64,000 bases of DNA, taken from the NCBI RefSeq assembly GCF_900091415.1, contig NZ_FMHU01000001.1, positions 2,666,001 to 2,730,000 on the forward strand, written 5' to 3'. How positions within the stretch are numbered: the first letter of the stretch is position 1; each line of letters opens with the position of its first letter. The position numbers and the translations under genes were made by a program. Source of the stretch: Micromonospora inyonensis. GTDB lineage: Bacteria > Actinomycetota > Actinomycetes > Mycobacteriales > Micromonosporaceae. The notes under the pieces were generated by a model. The model saw nothing but the letters and a program-made list of their open reading frames with translations, was not told the DNA's origin and did no database searches. This document shows, one piece after another, positions 26,442 to 38,724 of this stretch.

Positions 26442-26514
26442 GCTCTGCGATGCAGAGCACTCGTGAGCGTGATCTTTCGTGGTGGTGGGAGTCGATGTCA
26501 CTACTCCGAAGTAG
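26442..26514 (-). promoter_or_regulatory. Two stem-loops in the subtilase gene leader
   Basis: GCTCTGC-GAT-GCAGAGC (26442-26458) lies just before the ribosome site. CTACT-CCGA-AGTAG (26501-26514) is extended outward by GTCAC/GTGAC with a 2-nt bulge. They could be an operator, an mRNA-stability element or the end of the rmuC transcript. Confidence 0.4.
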
Positions 26515-26565
26515 GTTGTGACCACCTCGTGACGTGATTCGGTCCACCCCGTCACGGCGAAAGTG

Positions 26566-27753
26566 CTAGTCGTCGATGGTAGTGGGCCGAACGGACGAAG
26601 TGGACGCCGGACCGGCGGACTCGACCAGCTCCGGGGCCTGCGGCTGGCGGGGTGCCAGCTCCACCTGGGCGGGCGGCGGAATCTCCCGGTCGGAGACCCC
26701 CAGCTCGGCCAGCTTGCGGGCACTGACCAGCACCCGCGCCTCCAGCGAGCCGACCGCCCGGTTGTACGCGGTCACCGCCGCGCCCAGCGAGTTGCCGAGC
26801 CGGCCGACGTGGTCGCCCAGCGTGGACAGCCGGCCGTACAGCTCCCGGGCCAGGGCGTGCACCGCCACCGCGTTGCGGGCCAACGCCTCCTGCCGCCACG
26901 AGTACGCCACCGTCCGCAGCAGCGCCACCAGGGTGGCCGGGGTCGCCAGCACCACGTTGCGCCCGAACGCGTGCTCCAGCAGCGTCGGGTCGTGCTGCAA
27001 CGCCACGTCCAGGAACGGATCGGCCGGCACGAACAGCACCACGAACTCCGGGGTGTCGTCGAACGCCGTCCAGTAGGACTTGGCCGCCAACGCGTCCACG
27101 TGCGCCCGAAGGTGCTTCGCGTGCGCCCGCAGACGCGCGTTGCGCTCCCGGTCGTCCCGCGCCTCCATCGCGGTCAGGTACGCGTCGAAGGGGGCCTTGG
27201 CGTCCACCACCACCGACCGCCCACCGTGCAACCGGACCACCAGGTCGGGGCGGACCTGCCGGTCGTCGCTGGTGGCGGTGACCTGTTCGGAGAAGTCGCA
27301 GTGCTCCAGCATGCCGGCGGCCTCGACGATCCGGCGGAGCTGGTGCTCGCCCCACCGCCCGCGCACCTGGGGCGCGCGCAGCGCCGCCACCAGCTGCTTG
27401 GTCTCGGTACGCAGCTCACCGGAGACCACCCCCATGGCGCGCACCTGCTCGCGCAGTTCGGCGTAGGCGTCGACCCGGTCCCGTTCCAGTTCGGTCACCC
27501 GGGACTCGTAGCGGCGCAGGGTCTCGTGCAGCGGCGCGACCGCCCGCGCCACCGCCTCCTGCGACTGGGCGGTCGCCTCGTAGTTCAACGCCCGCATCGA
27601 CTGCTCCAGCCGGCCCTCGCCCTCCCGGGCGGCGGTCAGGGTGGCGTCCAGTCGGGCGATCTCCGCCGCCGCGCGGGCCCGCGCGGCGAACCAGCCGACC
27701 GCGCCGCCGGCACCGAGGCAGACCACCACCACGGCCAGCGTCGAGAAGTCCAT
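26566..27753 (-). CDS. rmuC: DNA recombination protein RmuC
   Basis: A 395-residue protein. It has an N-terminal membrane anchor (about 4-22), a long coiled coil to about residue 120, then the RmuC nuclease-like domain (GRWGEHQLRRIVEAAGM, RPDLVVRLHGGRSVVVDAKAPFDAY, EFVVLFVPADPFLDVAL). In E. coli RmuC limits rearrangements at inverted repeats. ATG 27753 lies 6 nt after CAAGCT (27765 to 27760, minus strand), again a leaderless arrangement. It is divergent from a small gene and followed 148 bp later by the subtilase gene. Confidence 0.93.
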   Translation of the reverse strand: MDFSTLAVVVVCLGAGGAVGWFAARARAAAEIARLDATLTAAREGEGRLEQSMRALNYEATAQSQEAVARAVAPLHETLRRYESRVTELERDRVDAYAELREQVRAMGVVSGELRTETKQLVAALRAPQVRGRWGEHQLRRIVEAAGMLEHCDFSEQVTATSDDRQVRPDLVVRLHGGRSVVVDAKAPFDAYLTAMEARDDRERNARLRAHAKHLRAHVDALAAKSYWTAFDDTPEFVVLFVPADPFLDVALQHDPTLLEHAFGRNVVLATPATLVALLRTVAYSWRQEALARNAVAVHALARELYGRLSTLGDHVGRLGNSLGAAVTAYNRAVGSLEARVLVSARKLAELGVSDREIPPPAQVELAPRQPQAPELVESAGPASTSSVRPTTIDD

Positions 27754-27795
27754 CCCCCGAGCTTGCCAAAACGGGTACGGCGTGACGAGCAGGGG

Positions 27796-27801
27796 TACGT
27801 T
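27796..27801 (+). promoter_or_regulatory. -10 hexamer for leaderless small gene
   Basis: TACGTT, 6 nt before ATG 27808, in the 54-bp divergent gap with rmuC. Confidence 0.5.
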
Positions 27802-27807
27802 CGGGCC

Positions 27808-28065
27808 ATGGACACCCTGGTCTTCCTCGGCGCCCAGGTGGTGAACCTGCACGGCGACGCCCCGGCGGTCCGTCAGGCGCTGGTGGACGCCGCCGAGCGG
27901 TACAACGCGGCCGGCGGCCAGTTGGAGCAGGCCCGTACGGTCCGGCAGTACCAGCTCGCCCGGGAGACCGCCCTGGAAGGGCCCGCCCACGTCCGGGCCG
28001 CGCGTACGGCGCTCGGCCTCGACCCCGGACCAGGGCAGGCCGCCGACGGCGCGCGGCAGTGGTAG
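27808..28065 (+). CDS. Small hypothetical helical protein
   Basis: An 85-residue soluble protein with no recognised domain. It is mostly helical (DAPAVRQALVDAAERYNAAGGQLEQARTVRQYQLARETALEG) with a Gly/Pro/Ala tail. ATG 27808 follows TACGTT by 6 nt and has no ribosome site. The stop codon TAG lies inside a dispersed repeat (28061-28114), suggesting that the repeat inserted at or trimmed the 3' end. Confidence 0.65.
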   Translation: MDTLVFLGAQVVNLHGDAPAVRQALVDAAERYNAAGGQLEQARTVRQYQLARETALEGPAHVRAARTALGLDPGPGQAADGARQW

Positions 28066-28114
28066 CAGGGGACCCCTCCTCCTCAAGAAGCGGTAGGAAG
28101 GGCCCCCTGCCACC
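28061..28114. repeat. Intergenic repeat copy A (GGTAGCAGGGG family)
   Basis: A diverged copy that keeps the ends GGTAGCAGGGG...CCCCCTGCCACC, capable of a GCAGGGG/CCCCTGC stem. It sits between convergent genes, where it may act as a terminator. Related copies are at 45542-45602 and 50777-50837. Confidence 0.6.
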
Positions 28115-28143
28115 AACCCAGCAGTGCTGGTACGACCAACCCG

Positions 28144-30930
28144 TCAGCCGGTGTTGCGCATCCCGGCGGCGATGCCGTTCACCGTGGTGAGCAGGGCGCG
28201 CTCCAGCGCCGTACCGTCGCTGGGAGCCCGCCGCCCGCCCGGCGCGGTGGCCACCGCCCGCCCGGCCGCCCCGGAGTCGCGGTACTGCCGCAGCAGCGCC
28301 ACCTGGAGGTGGTGCAGCGGTTCGAGGTAGGTGTCCCGCACGGCCAGGGTGCGCTGGAGCACCGGGGAGTTCTCCAGCAGGGCGGGCGAGCCGGTCACCC
28401 CCAGCACCTCCTGCCGGGTCAGCTCGTACTCCTGCTCGATCTTGTGGAAGATCGGGTGCAGTTGCTCGGGGACCAGGGTCTCGACGTACCGGCGGGCGAT
28501 GGTCAGGTCGGTCTTGGTCAGCATCATCTCGACGTTCGACAGGAACGTGCGGAAGAAGTGCCAGTTGCGGTGCATCTCGGCGAGCACGTCGGCCAGCCCC
28601 GCCTCGCGGGCGGCAGCCAGCCCGGAACCGACCCCGAACCAGCCGGGAACGATCTGCCGGGTCTGCGTCCAGCCGAACACCCAGGGAATCGCCCGCAGTC
28701 CGGCCAGGCCCGCGCCGGTGTTCGGCCGCTTCGCCGGCCGGGAACCGATGTTCAACGCACCGAGCAGCTCGGTCGGGGTCGATGCCCAGAAGTACGCCGG
28801 CAGGTCCGGGTCCTCCACGAGGGACCGGTAGCTGCGGTACGCCGACCCGGAGACCACGTCCATCGCCGCGTCCCAGCGTTCCAGCATCTCGGCCGGCTGC
28901 CGGGGCGCTGTGTGCAGCAGCGTCGCCTGGAGCACGGCGGCCAGGGTCAGCTCCAGGTTCTCCCGGGCCAGCGAGGGCAGGGTGTACTTGTCGGAGATGA
29001 CCTCGCCCTGCTCGGTGACCTTGATCGCGCCGTCCAGCGTGCCGTACGGCTGGGCCAGGATCGCCTCGTGGGTGGGGCCGCCGCCCCGGCCGACCGTGCC
29101 GCCCCGGCCGTGGAACAGCCGCAGGTGCACGCCGTGCCGGGCGGCCACGTCCCGCAGCGCCCGCTGCGCCCGGTGGATCGACCACTGGCTGGTGGTGATG
29201 CCGGCCTCCTTGTTGGAGTCGGAGTAGCCGAGCATCACCTCCTGCACGTCGTCGCGGGCCGCCACCAGCTGCCGGTACGCGGGCAGTGACAGCAGCTCGT
29301 CGAGGAGTTCGCCACCGGCGTTCAGCTCGGCCGGGGTCTCCAGCAGCGGTACGAAGCCGATCCGTGCCCGCCCGCTGTGCGCGTCGACCAGACCCGCCTC
29401 GCGGGCCAGCACCACGGCGGCGAGCACGTCGTCCACGCCGAGGGTCATCGAGACGATGTACGACTCGATGACCTCGTGTCCGAACCGGTCCTGTGCCTCC
29501 CGGACCGCGCCGAAGACGTCGAAGGTCTTCCGGGCCGCCTCGGTCAGCGGGGTGTCCGCCGTGGAGAGCGGCCGGCGGCCGGTCAGCTCGTCGGCGAGGA
29601 GCTTCGTCCGCTCCAGCCGGGTCAGCGACGGGTAGTCGTCCACCTCGCCGACGGCCTTGTAGAGCTGGGCGAGCACCGCGTGGTGCGCCTCGGCGTGCTC
29701 GCGGATGTCCATCGTCGCCAGGTGCAGGCCGAACGCCGAGACGGTCCGGATCGTCGAGGCGAGCCGCCCCACGGCGGTGAGCTGCCCGGAGTTGCGGGCC
29801 AGCGAGGCGCGCAGCAGTTCCAGGTCGGCGACCAGCTCGGCGGAGCCCTGGTAGTCCCGCCCCGGCACGTGCGGGGTGCCCTGGCGCAGCCGCTGCCGGG
29901 TGTTGGCCAGCTTCGCCTTCACGCACCGGGCCTTGAGCCGGTACGGCTCCTCGGCGTTGACCCGGCGGAACCGGGCGGCCACCTCGGGCAGCGCGTCGAG
30001 GTCGGTGGCGAGGCTCGCGGACAGGTCGAGCGAGACGCCGCGCAGCCGGCGGGAGACCGACACCTCGTTGATCAGGTGGTCCATCGCCCGCTCGGTGGCG
30101 GCGATGCCGTGCTCGTGCTGGATGACCAGCACCTCGCGGGTCACCGCCGGGGTGACGAACGGATTGCCGTCCCGGTCGCCGCCGATCCAGGTGCCGAAGG
30201 TCAGCGGCCGGGCGGTCGGCGAGGTCTCCACCCCCAGGGTGCGCAGGGTGTCGGCCAGGTCGTCGAGGACCTGCGGTGCGGCCTCGGCGTAGAGGTCGCG
30301 CAGGTAGTAGATGGCGTTACGCGCCTCGTCGGTGGGATCCGGCCGGTCCAGCCGCAGCTCGTCGGTCTGCCACATCAGGTCGAGCAGTTCGGCGAGGCGG
30401 CGGTTCGCCGGCCCCTCGTCGCTCGCGCCGTAGAGGATCGCGTTGGCCGTCTCGGCGTCCAGTTCGTCGGCGATGGCCCGGAGCTTGGACAGGATCGAGC
30501 GGCGGGCCGCCTCGGTCGGGTGGGCGGTGAAGACCGGCCGGACCGCGAGGCGGCGGGCTGCCCCGGCGATCTCCTCCGCCGGCACGCCCCGCTCGGAGAT
30601 CATCGTGGCGGCCTGGTCCAGCCAGCCGCCCTGCACGGCGCGGCGGCGGCGCAGGTCCCGCGCCCGGTGCACCTGCTCGGTGATGTTGGCCAGGTGGAAG
30701 TAGGTGGAGAAGGCCCGCGCCAGCTTGGTGCCGGTGGTCACGTCGAGGCCGCCGAGGCGGTGCGCGGCGACCTCCGCGTCGGTGCGGACCAGGGCGCGGA
30801 TCTCCTCGACCAGGTCGAGCAGCGGGCGCCCCTCCTGCCGGGCCAGGGTCTGCCCGAGCAGGGTCCCCAGGCGGCGGATGTCGGCGCGCAGCGCGGCGTC
30901 GGGCCCGTCGTGGTCGTGCTGGTCGGTCAC
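28144..30930 (-). CDS. ppc: Phosphoenolpyruvate carboxylase
   Basis: It carboxylates phosphoenolpyruvate to oxaloacetate, the anaplerotic entry to the TCA cycle. The 928-residue length is normal. The catalytic His is in [13 protein letters not shown] (about residue 135). The active-site Lys block [10 protein letters not shown] and the Arg/Gly loop [16 protein letters not shown] follow, and the C-terminal MRNTG ending is the usual one, needed for allosteric inhibition in the family. GTG 30930 has AAGGAG upstream. It is divergent from the S66 peptidase gene. Confidence 0.97.
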   Translation of the reverse strand: MTDQHDHDGPDAALRADIRRLGTLLGQTLARQEGRPLLDLVEEIRALVRTDAEVAAHRLGGLDVTTGTKLARAFSTYFHLANITEQVHRARDLRRRRAVQGGWLDQAATMISERGVPAEEIAGAARRLAVRPVFTAHPTEAARRSILSKLRAIADELDAETANAILYGASDEGPANRRLAELLDLMWQTDELRLDRPDPTDEARNAIYYLRDLYAEAAPQVLDDLADTLRTLGVETSPTARPLTFGTWIGGDRDGNPFVTPAVTREVLVIQHEHGIAATERAMDHLINEVSVSRRLRGVSLDLSASLATDLDALPEVAARFRRVNAEEPYRLKARCVKAKLANTRQRLRQGTPHVPGRDYQGSAELVADLELLRASLARNSGQLTAVGRLASTIRTVSAFGLHLATMDIREHAEAHHAVLAQLYKAVGEVDDYPSLTRLERTKLLADELTGRRPLSTADTPLTEAARKTFDVFGAVREAQDRFGHEVIESYIVSMTLGVDDVLAAVVLAREAGLVDAHSGRARIGFVPLLETPAELNAGGELLDELLSLPAYRQLVAARDDVQEVMLGYSDSNKEAGITTSQWSIHRAQRALRDVAARHGVHLRLFHGRGGTVGRGGGPTHEAILAQPYGTLDGAIKVTEQGEVISDKYTLPSLARENLELTLAAVLQATLLHTAPRQPAEMLERWDAAMDVVSGSAYRSYRSLVEDPDLPAYFWASTPTELLGALNIGSRPAKRPNTGAGLAGLRAIPWVFGWTQTRQIVPGWFGVGSGLAAAREAGLADVLAEMHRNWHFFRTFLSNVEMMLTKTDLTIARRYVETLVPEQLHPIFHKIEQEYELTRQEVLGVTGSPALLENSPVLQRTLAVRDTYLEPLHHLQVALLRQYRDSGAAGRAVATAPGGRRAPSDGTALERALLTTVNGIAAGMRNTG

Positions 30931-31091
30931 GGGTTGCGCTCCTTACGTGAGGACGAAGGACTGCGCTGTCCGACTCCCTGGATCGTATCCGCGCCACCTC
31001 CCGGCGGGGGGAGCGGCCCTGAGATGTGGCTCATTGCGTGGGAATCCCCAGCTGTGCTGCGGCGAGGAGGAAAACCGGTTGGGGCGGCCGA

Positions 31092-31097
31092 TAGCGT
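31092..31097 (+). promoter_or_regulatory. -10 hexamer for leaderless S66 peptidase gene
   Basis: TAGCGT, 6 nt before ATG 31104. Confidence 0.55.
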
Positions 31098-31103
31098 CGG
31101 ACC

Positions 31104-32144
31104 ATGGTCGACCGCACGTACCCGCCCAAACCACGCCCCGGGGACCGGGTCGCGGTGGTCTCCCCGTCCGCCGGCCTGCCGGCGATCTTCCCGCACGTGT
31201 ACGAACTCGGTCTGCGCCGGCTGCGGAAGGAGTTGGGGCTGGAACCGGTCGAGTACCCGACCACCCGGGTCATGGACACCGACCCCCGGGATCGGGCCCG
31301 GGACCTCACCGCCGCCTTCGCCGACCCGTCGGTCACGGCGGTGCTCGCCACGGTGGGCGGCGACGACCAGCTCACCGTCACGCCGCACCTGGACGACGCG
31401 GTGCTGCGGGCCAACCCGAAGCCCTACTTCGGCTACTCGGACAACACCAACCTGCTCAACCACCTGCACCGGATCGGCATCGTCGCGTACCACGGCGGGT
31501 CGGTGCTGGTGCACCTCGGCCGCCCCGGCGCGGCGCATCCGCTGACCATGGAGTCGCTGCGCGCCGCGCTGTTCACCACCGGCTGGTACGAGCTACGTCC
31601 GCCCCGGCAGTGGGGTGACCAGCCCCTCGACTGGAACGACCCGTCGACGCTGGACACCGAGCCGCCGATGCTCCCGGGCACCGGCTGGACGTGGGAGGGG
31701 CCGCAGCGCGCCGTCGAGGGGCCGGCCTGGGGCGGCAACCTGGAGATCCTGCACTGGTTGGCCGCCGCCGACCGGATCGCCCCGGCCGCCGAACTGGCCG
31801 GCTCGGTGTTCCTGGTGGAGACCTCGGAGGAGCTGCCGTCGGCCGTCGAGGTGTACCGGATGCTGCGCAACCTGGGGGAGCGGGGCCTGCTCGCCAGCTT
31901 CCCCGCCGTCCTGGTCGGCCGGGCCAAGGCGTGGGACTTCGCCCGCCCGCACACCGTCGAGCAGCGCCACGGGTACGCCGAGGCGCAGCGGGCGGCCGTC
32001 ACCCGCGCGTTGCGCGAGTACGCCCCGGACGCCGTGGTCGTCTTCGACGTCGACCTCGGCCACACCGACCCGCAGCTGATCGTCCCGTACGGCGGGCAGG
32101 TGCGCGTCGACGCCGTGACGCGCCGCATCACCGTCCGCTACTGA
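31104..32144 (+). CDS. S66 family LD-carboxypeptidase / MccF-like peptidase
   Basis: A 346-residue serine peptidase. The nucleophile Ser lies in the elbow YFGYSDNTNLLN, the Glu in GGNLEIL and the His in GHTDPQ. This is the Ser-Glu-His triad of S66 enzymes. Family members remove the terminal D-Ala from LD-linked murein tetrapeptides or detoxify microcin C-type peptides; the sequence alone does not decide. Its length and WDFARP region are closer to MccF-like proteins. ATG 31104 follows TAGCGT by 6 nt, so the mRNA is probably leaderless. Confidence 0.88.
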   Translation: MVDRTYPPKPRPGDRVAVVSPSAGLPAIFPHVYELGLRRLRKELGLEPVEYPTTRVMDTDPRDRARDLTAAFADPSVTAVLATVGGDDQLTVTPHLDDAVLRANPKPYFGYSDNTNLLNHLHRIGIVAYHGGSVLVHLGRPGAAHPLTMESLRAALFTTGWYELRPPRQWGDQPLDWNDPSTLDTEPPMLPGTGWTWEGPQRAVEGPAWGGNLEILHWLAAADRIAPAAELAGSVFLVETSEELPSAVEVYRMLRNLGERGLLASFPAVLVGRAKAWDFARPHTVEQRHGYAEAQRAAVTRALREYAPDAVVVFDVDLGHTDPQLIVPYGGQVRVDAVTRRITVRY

Positions 32145-32199
32145 CTCCGCCCGCCCTGGGCCGGCTCCCCGCCCGCCACGCCGGGCTTGATCCATTCCG

Positions 32200-32251
32200 G
32201 TTCGCCGATGTCGGGGTGTCCACTTGACCGGACACCCCGACATCGGCGAAC
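32200..32251. repeat. 22-bp perfect inverted repeat with TTGATCCA left flank (hairpin repeat 1)
   Basis: Arms 32200-32221 and 32230-32251 with an 8-nt loop, between the convergent S66 and gntR genes. It shares the left frame TTGATCCA...TTCC and GGGGTGTCC with hairpin repeat 2 (33067-33120) although most of the stem differs. It can act as a bidirectional terminator. Confidence 0.75.
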
Positions 32252-32272
32252 GGGTCGGGGTCGTGCGGTCGG

Positions 32273-32500
32273 CTACGGGCTGGCCCGCTCCCGGACGAAC
32301 ACGCCGGCACCGGGCGCGCCGTCGACGAGTCCCCGCGCCTTGAGCCAGTCGACGGCGGAGCGTACGACCTGGCGGGACACCGTGAACTCGGCGCAGAGCT
32401 CGGTGCCCGAGGGCAGCTTGCTGCCCGGGGGGTACTCGCCTGACTCGATCCGCTCGGTCAGCGCATCGATGAGCTTTTGCTTCTTCGTATAGGCAGTCAT
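32273..32500 (-). CDS. Small GntR-type winged-helix regulator
   Basis: A 75-residue protein consisting of little more than a GntR DNA-binding domain (TKKQKLIDALTERIESGEYPPGSKLPSGTELCAEFTVSRQVVRSAVDWLKARGLV). It has no effector domain, like regulators found on actinobacterial integrative elements. ATG 32500 is preceded by a GGAAG site; the longer upstream start is weaker. It is divergent from a 103-residue gene across a region with a palindrome between -35 and -10, a likely operator. Confidence 0.85.
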   Translation of the reverse strand: MTAYTKKQKLIDALTERIESGEYPPGSKLPSGTELCAEFTVSRQVVRSAVDWLKARGLVDGAPGAGVFVRERASP

Positions 32501-32510
32501 GGGTGAACTT

Positions 32511-32629
32511 CCGTGGCAGGTACTGCCCATGTGATCACGTGTGCCGGCAAAGCGTCAATGAAATGCGAGATCAAGGCTTGACCTGGCATGACAGGTCGTC
32601 ATAGGTTTTGGTGGGTGGCCGTGGCAGGT
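32511..32629. promoter_or_regulatory. Divergent control region with promoter, operator palindrome and direct repeats
   Basis: The promoter is -35 TTGACC (32578-32583), 18-bp spacer, -10 TAGGTT (32602-32607), directed rightward. GACCTG-N6-CAGGTC (32580-32597) lies between the two elements. CCGTGGCAGGT occurs twice (32511-32521 and 32619-32629). The adjacent GntR protein is the obvious candidate to bind here. Confidence 0.55.
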
Positions 32630-32648
32630 TGCTCGTACAGACAGAAAC

Positions 32649-32684
32649 GGCCCGGGGCGGAGGTGGAGCTCCGATCCCCGGGCC
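32649..32684 (+). promoter_or_regulatory. 5' leader hairpin before the 103-residue gene
   Basis: GGCCCGGGG (32649-32657) pairs with CCCCGGGCC (32676-32684), and an inner GGAG/CTCC pair is possible. The ribosome site AAGGAG follows at 32694-32699. Confidence 0.5.
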
Positions 32685-32708
32685 TTGACCGGGAAGGAGC
32701 CCCGGCCC

Positions 32709-33020
32709 ATGACCAACCTATCCAGTTCCGACCATCCGCCCTGGTGCCTGCCCGGCCCTGACTGTGCTGCGTCGAGTGACCTGCACCTGTCCCGTTTGGT
32801 CGGGACGGCGGTTAGCGGCGACGAGGTGATCCAGGCGCGGCTCGGTCTGTGGCGAATGGATGTCGGTCCGACCCCGCCCACCGGCCTGCTGCTCGAACTC
32901 TCCGCCGGTGAGCATGTGGAACGGTGGCCGCTCGACCTGGTTCAGTCCCGGGCGCTGGCCCACCTCGCCGGCCGGCTGGTCCGCAAACTGGGGCCTTGGC
33001 CGGCGATCGTCGCCGCATGA
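32709..33020 (+). CDS. Hypothetical protein, probably part of GntR module
   Basis: A 103-residue soluble protein from ATG 32709 with AAGGAG nine bases upstream. The N-terminal half has His/Cys residues (HPPWCLPGPDCAASSDLHLS) that could bind a metal. The C-terminal half has a strand-helix pattern (RLGLWRMDVGPTPPTGLLLELSAGEHVERWPLDLVQSRALAHLAGRLVRKLG). The Trp/Cys/His N-terminus plus 'L-x-L-x-x-G-E' core recalls small proteins near SpdR/GntR genes of actinobacterial elements; this is not certain. It is the only gene downstream of the leader hairpin. Confidence 0.6.
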   Translation: MTNLSSSDHPPWCLPGPDCAASSDLHLSRLVGTAVSGDEVIQARLGLWRMDVGPTPPTGLLLELSAGEHVERWPLDLVQSRALAHLAGRLVRKLGPWPAIVAA

Positions 33021-33066
33021 AACCCGCCGACCGACCCTGATCCGGCCGCCCTTTGATCCACTTCCT

Positions 33067-33120
33067 GATTGCGGCAAGTTGGGGTGTCCGGTGTCGAGGT
33101 GGCCCCGACTTGCCGCAATC
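33067..33120. repeat. 18-bp inverted repeat with TTGATCCA left flank (hairpin repeat 2)
   Basis: Arms 33067-33084 and 33103-33120 with one G-T pair and an 18-nt loop, between two convergent genes. It has the same flanking frame as hairpin repeat 1 but a different stem sequence. Confidence 0.7.
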
Positions 33121-33147
33121 CGTGGCGGCTTCTCCGACCCGGGGCGG

Positions 33148-33894
33148 TCAGAGGGTGATGGGGCAGCGGCCGGCGCTGTAGTGGGTCACTGCCGCCACGA
33201 TCTCCTGCTCCGAACGGTCCGCGAAGTTCAGCGTCGACACCAGACCGGAGCCGTAGAAGGCGTTCAACATGCTGCTGTCCAGCGCGGTGTACGCCCCGAG
33301 GTTCTGCAACATACGCGGATCCCGGAGCTGGACGACCAGCATCTTCTCCAGGCTCCACCGGCGGCGACGGATCTGCCCGACCGCCTCCCAGGGCACCCAG
33401 ACCGCCTGGCCACGGGTCGGCCGCGTCCGGATCCACAGCCCGGCCGGGCTCAGGGCCAGCACCGGGCCACCCGAGGCGATCAGCCACAGTTGGATCCCGA
33501 GCGGCAGGCCGATCGCGGCGAGCAGGCAGACGAAGATGCCGACGATGCCGAGGGCGGCGTTGGCGCGCATGTCCGGGTCGGTGGAGCCCGCCAGGCCGAG
33601 GCCGGCGAGGCAGATGATCGGGCTGAGCAGGACCAGCGCGACCGCGCCCATGACCAGACCCCGCTTGGCGACGCTGGGGCGGACCACGAAGGGTTGGTCC
33701 TCCGGAATGCGCTTGGCCGTCGGGGCCGGCGGGGGCGGATAACCCGGATGCCCCACCGGGTATCCGGGCTGCGGGGGTCCGGGCTGCGGGTATCCCGGCG
33801 ACGGCTGGCCGTACGGTGGCTGTGGCACGTGGCCGTACGGGGGCTGGCCGTAGGGAGGCTGCGGCGGGTGGCCGGGCGGAGGAGGGGTGGTCAC
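33148..33894 (-). CDS. Pro/Gly/Tyr-rich membrane protein with PH-like C-terminal domain
   Basis: A 248-residue protein. Residues 1-65 are a proline/tyrosine/glycine-rich tail with PPYGQP repeats. Two membrane spans follow (about 80-105 and 115-142), then a beta-rich domain with the bacterial PH / YcxB-like look (LALSPAGLWIRTRPTRGQAVWVPWEAVGQIRRRRWSLEKMLVVQL). GTG 33894 has GGAG six bases upstream, and a TACGCT hexamer lies about 35 bp before it. Function unknown. It is divergent from mfd. Confidence 0.78.
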   Translation of the reverse strand: MTTPPPPGHPPQPPYGQPPYGHVPQPPYGQPSPGYPQPGPPQPGYPVGHPGYPPPPAPTAKRIPEDQPFVVRPSVAKRGLVMGAVALVLLSPIICLAGLGLAGSTDPDMRANAALGIVGIFVCLLAAIGLPLGIQLWLIASGGPVLALSPAGLWIRTRPTRGQAVWVPWEAVGQIRRRRWSLEKMLVVQLRDPRMLQNLGAYTALDSSMLNAFYGSGLVSTLNFADRSEQEIVAAVTHYSAGRCPITL

Positions 33895-34235
33895 CGGGTT
33901 GCTCCAGCTGTCGGGCGGGACACGGGCGCCCAGCGTACGACGGGTCGGCCCGGCCGGGGTCGGCGCGACCGACCGCGGCTGCCCCGTACCCCCTCGTGTG
34001 GCCCGGTCCGGCCCGCGCGGGCGGCTCGGGACGCCCGTCGACGCGGGGCGTCGTGGCACGTCTGCGGCGCCGATCCTCCCCGGGGACGGTGGCGCCGGCA
34101 CCGGTCAAATCGTTCGTACCGCGAGATAGGCTGGCATTCGTACACCCCCCGTCCGGCCGGACTCGGGGTACCTGTTCGTGTGCCAGCAGCCCACCGGGCG
34201 TGCTCCTCCGGCGACACTCACTGGAAGTGGTTCAC
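33895..34235. other. Divergent promoter region between PH-like gene and mfd (341 bp)
   Basis: No gene seen. It holds a minus-strand TACGCT near 33931-33936 for the left gene. A plus-strand TAGGCT (34127-34132) may be the -10 of mfd, giving a leader of about 95 nt. No repeat or strong hairpin was noticed. Confidence 0.45.
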
Positions 34236-37913
<3,678 letters not shown>

Positions 37914-37918
37914 CCGTC

Positions 37919-38644
37919 ATGCGTGCTCGCCGTCTTGTCGCCGTCGCCAGCGTGGCGGTCGGCCTCGTCGCCCTCTCCGGTTGTCGTTCCGAGCCCGGGG
38001 TCGCCGCCTATGTCGGCGACCAGCGGATCACCGAGGACGCGGTGACCCGCATCCTGGACGAGCTGCGGGACGACGCCGCCGCGTCGACCCCGCAGCGGCC
38101 GGCCACGGACCAGCCCGCCGGTCAGCCGGGCGCCCCCGAGCAGCGCCTGCCCGGCCGGAGCGAGGTGGTCAGCACCCTGGTCCTCGGCCAGGTCTGCCAG
38201 CGGCTCTCCGCCGACAAGGGCTACCGCCCGCAGAACCAGGTACCGGTCGAGCAGGTCAGCCAGCAGCTCGGCTACCCGACGGACACGACGTACCCGCAGC
38301 GGGTGGCGGAGCTCTACACCTGCCTCTCCGGGATGCCGTCCGGGCAGCCGGTCGCGCCGACCGAGCAGGAGATGGTCGACCTGGTCAAGGCGGGCAAGAA
38401 GGCCGGTGCCATCCCCGAGGAGGTGACCGTCGAGCAGGCGGCGACCCAGCTCGACGGGCAGCAGCTGCGCAGCGCGTTGGCCACCCGCAACGCGCTCGCC
38501 GAGGCGGTCGAGGGGTACGACGTCACGGTCAACCCGCGTTACCGTCCGCTCTCCTTCCCGGTGCTCAGCTTCGCCGGCAACGTCGCGGCGGTCAGCGTGC
38601 CGCTGGGCGAGACCGGCTCCGACGCGGTGGCCGACGACGCCTGA
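37919..38644 (+). CDS. Lipoprotein with SurA/PpiC-N-terminal-like domain
   Basis: A 241-residue lipoprotein. Its signal peptide ends in lipobox LSGC (Cys at about 22). The stretch that follows (AAYVGDQRITEDAVTRILDELR) resembles the N-terminal chaperone helices of SurA-type foldases. The middle is Pro/Gln/Gly-rich and the remainder helical; no parvulin domain is present. ATG 37919 is chosen; GTG 37910 overlaps the mfd stop and is in frame as an alternative. It is probably co-transcribed with mfd and mazG. Confidence 0.8.
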   Translation: MRARRLVAVASVAVGLVALSGCRSEPGVAAYVGDQRITEDAVTRILDELRDDAAASTPQRPATDQPAGQPGAPEQRLPGRSEVVSTLVLGQVCQRLSADKGYRPQNQVPVEQVSQQLGYPTDTTYPQRVAELYTCLSGMPSGQPVAPTEQEMVDLVKAGKKAGAIPEEVTVEQAATQLDGQQLRSALATRNALAEAVEGYDVTVNPRYRPLSFPVLSFAGNVAAVSVPLGETGSDAVADDA

Positions 38645-38646
38645 GC

Positions 38647-38712
38647 ATGACCGCCGCAACGCGCACGACCGCCGCAACCCGCACGACCGCCGCAACCCGC
38701 ACGACCGCCCGG
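38647..38712 (+). repeat. 18-bp tandem repeat, about 3.6 copies
   Basis: Units start at 38647, 38665, 38683 and 38701 (partial). The consensus ACGACCGCCGCAACCCGC is perfect in the second and third copies, and the first differs at two positions. It lies between the lipoprotein gene and mazG. Confidence 0.85.
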
Positions 38713-38724
38713 AGCAGCCGATGA
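38647..38724 (+). CDS. Putative 25-residue peptide made of TAATRT repeats, overlapping mazG
   Basis: ATG 38647 opens 2 bp after the lipoprotein stop and reads through the 18-bp tandem repeat, giving three TAATRT-like hexapeptides and a short RSSR tail. It ends at a TGA (38722-38724) that overlaps the mazG ATG (38721). This could be a coupling device for mazG translation. It may be chance: the preceding sequence has no clear ribosome site other than translation of the upstream gene. Confidence 0.35.
   Translation: MTAATRTTAATRTTAATRTTARSSR

Noticed and set aside
23064..26537. 1,157-codon plus-strand frame opposite the subtilase gene
   Set aside because: Mirror frame of a real gene; low-complexity composition, no translation signals, and it covers the terminator at 23066-23098.
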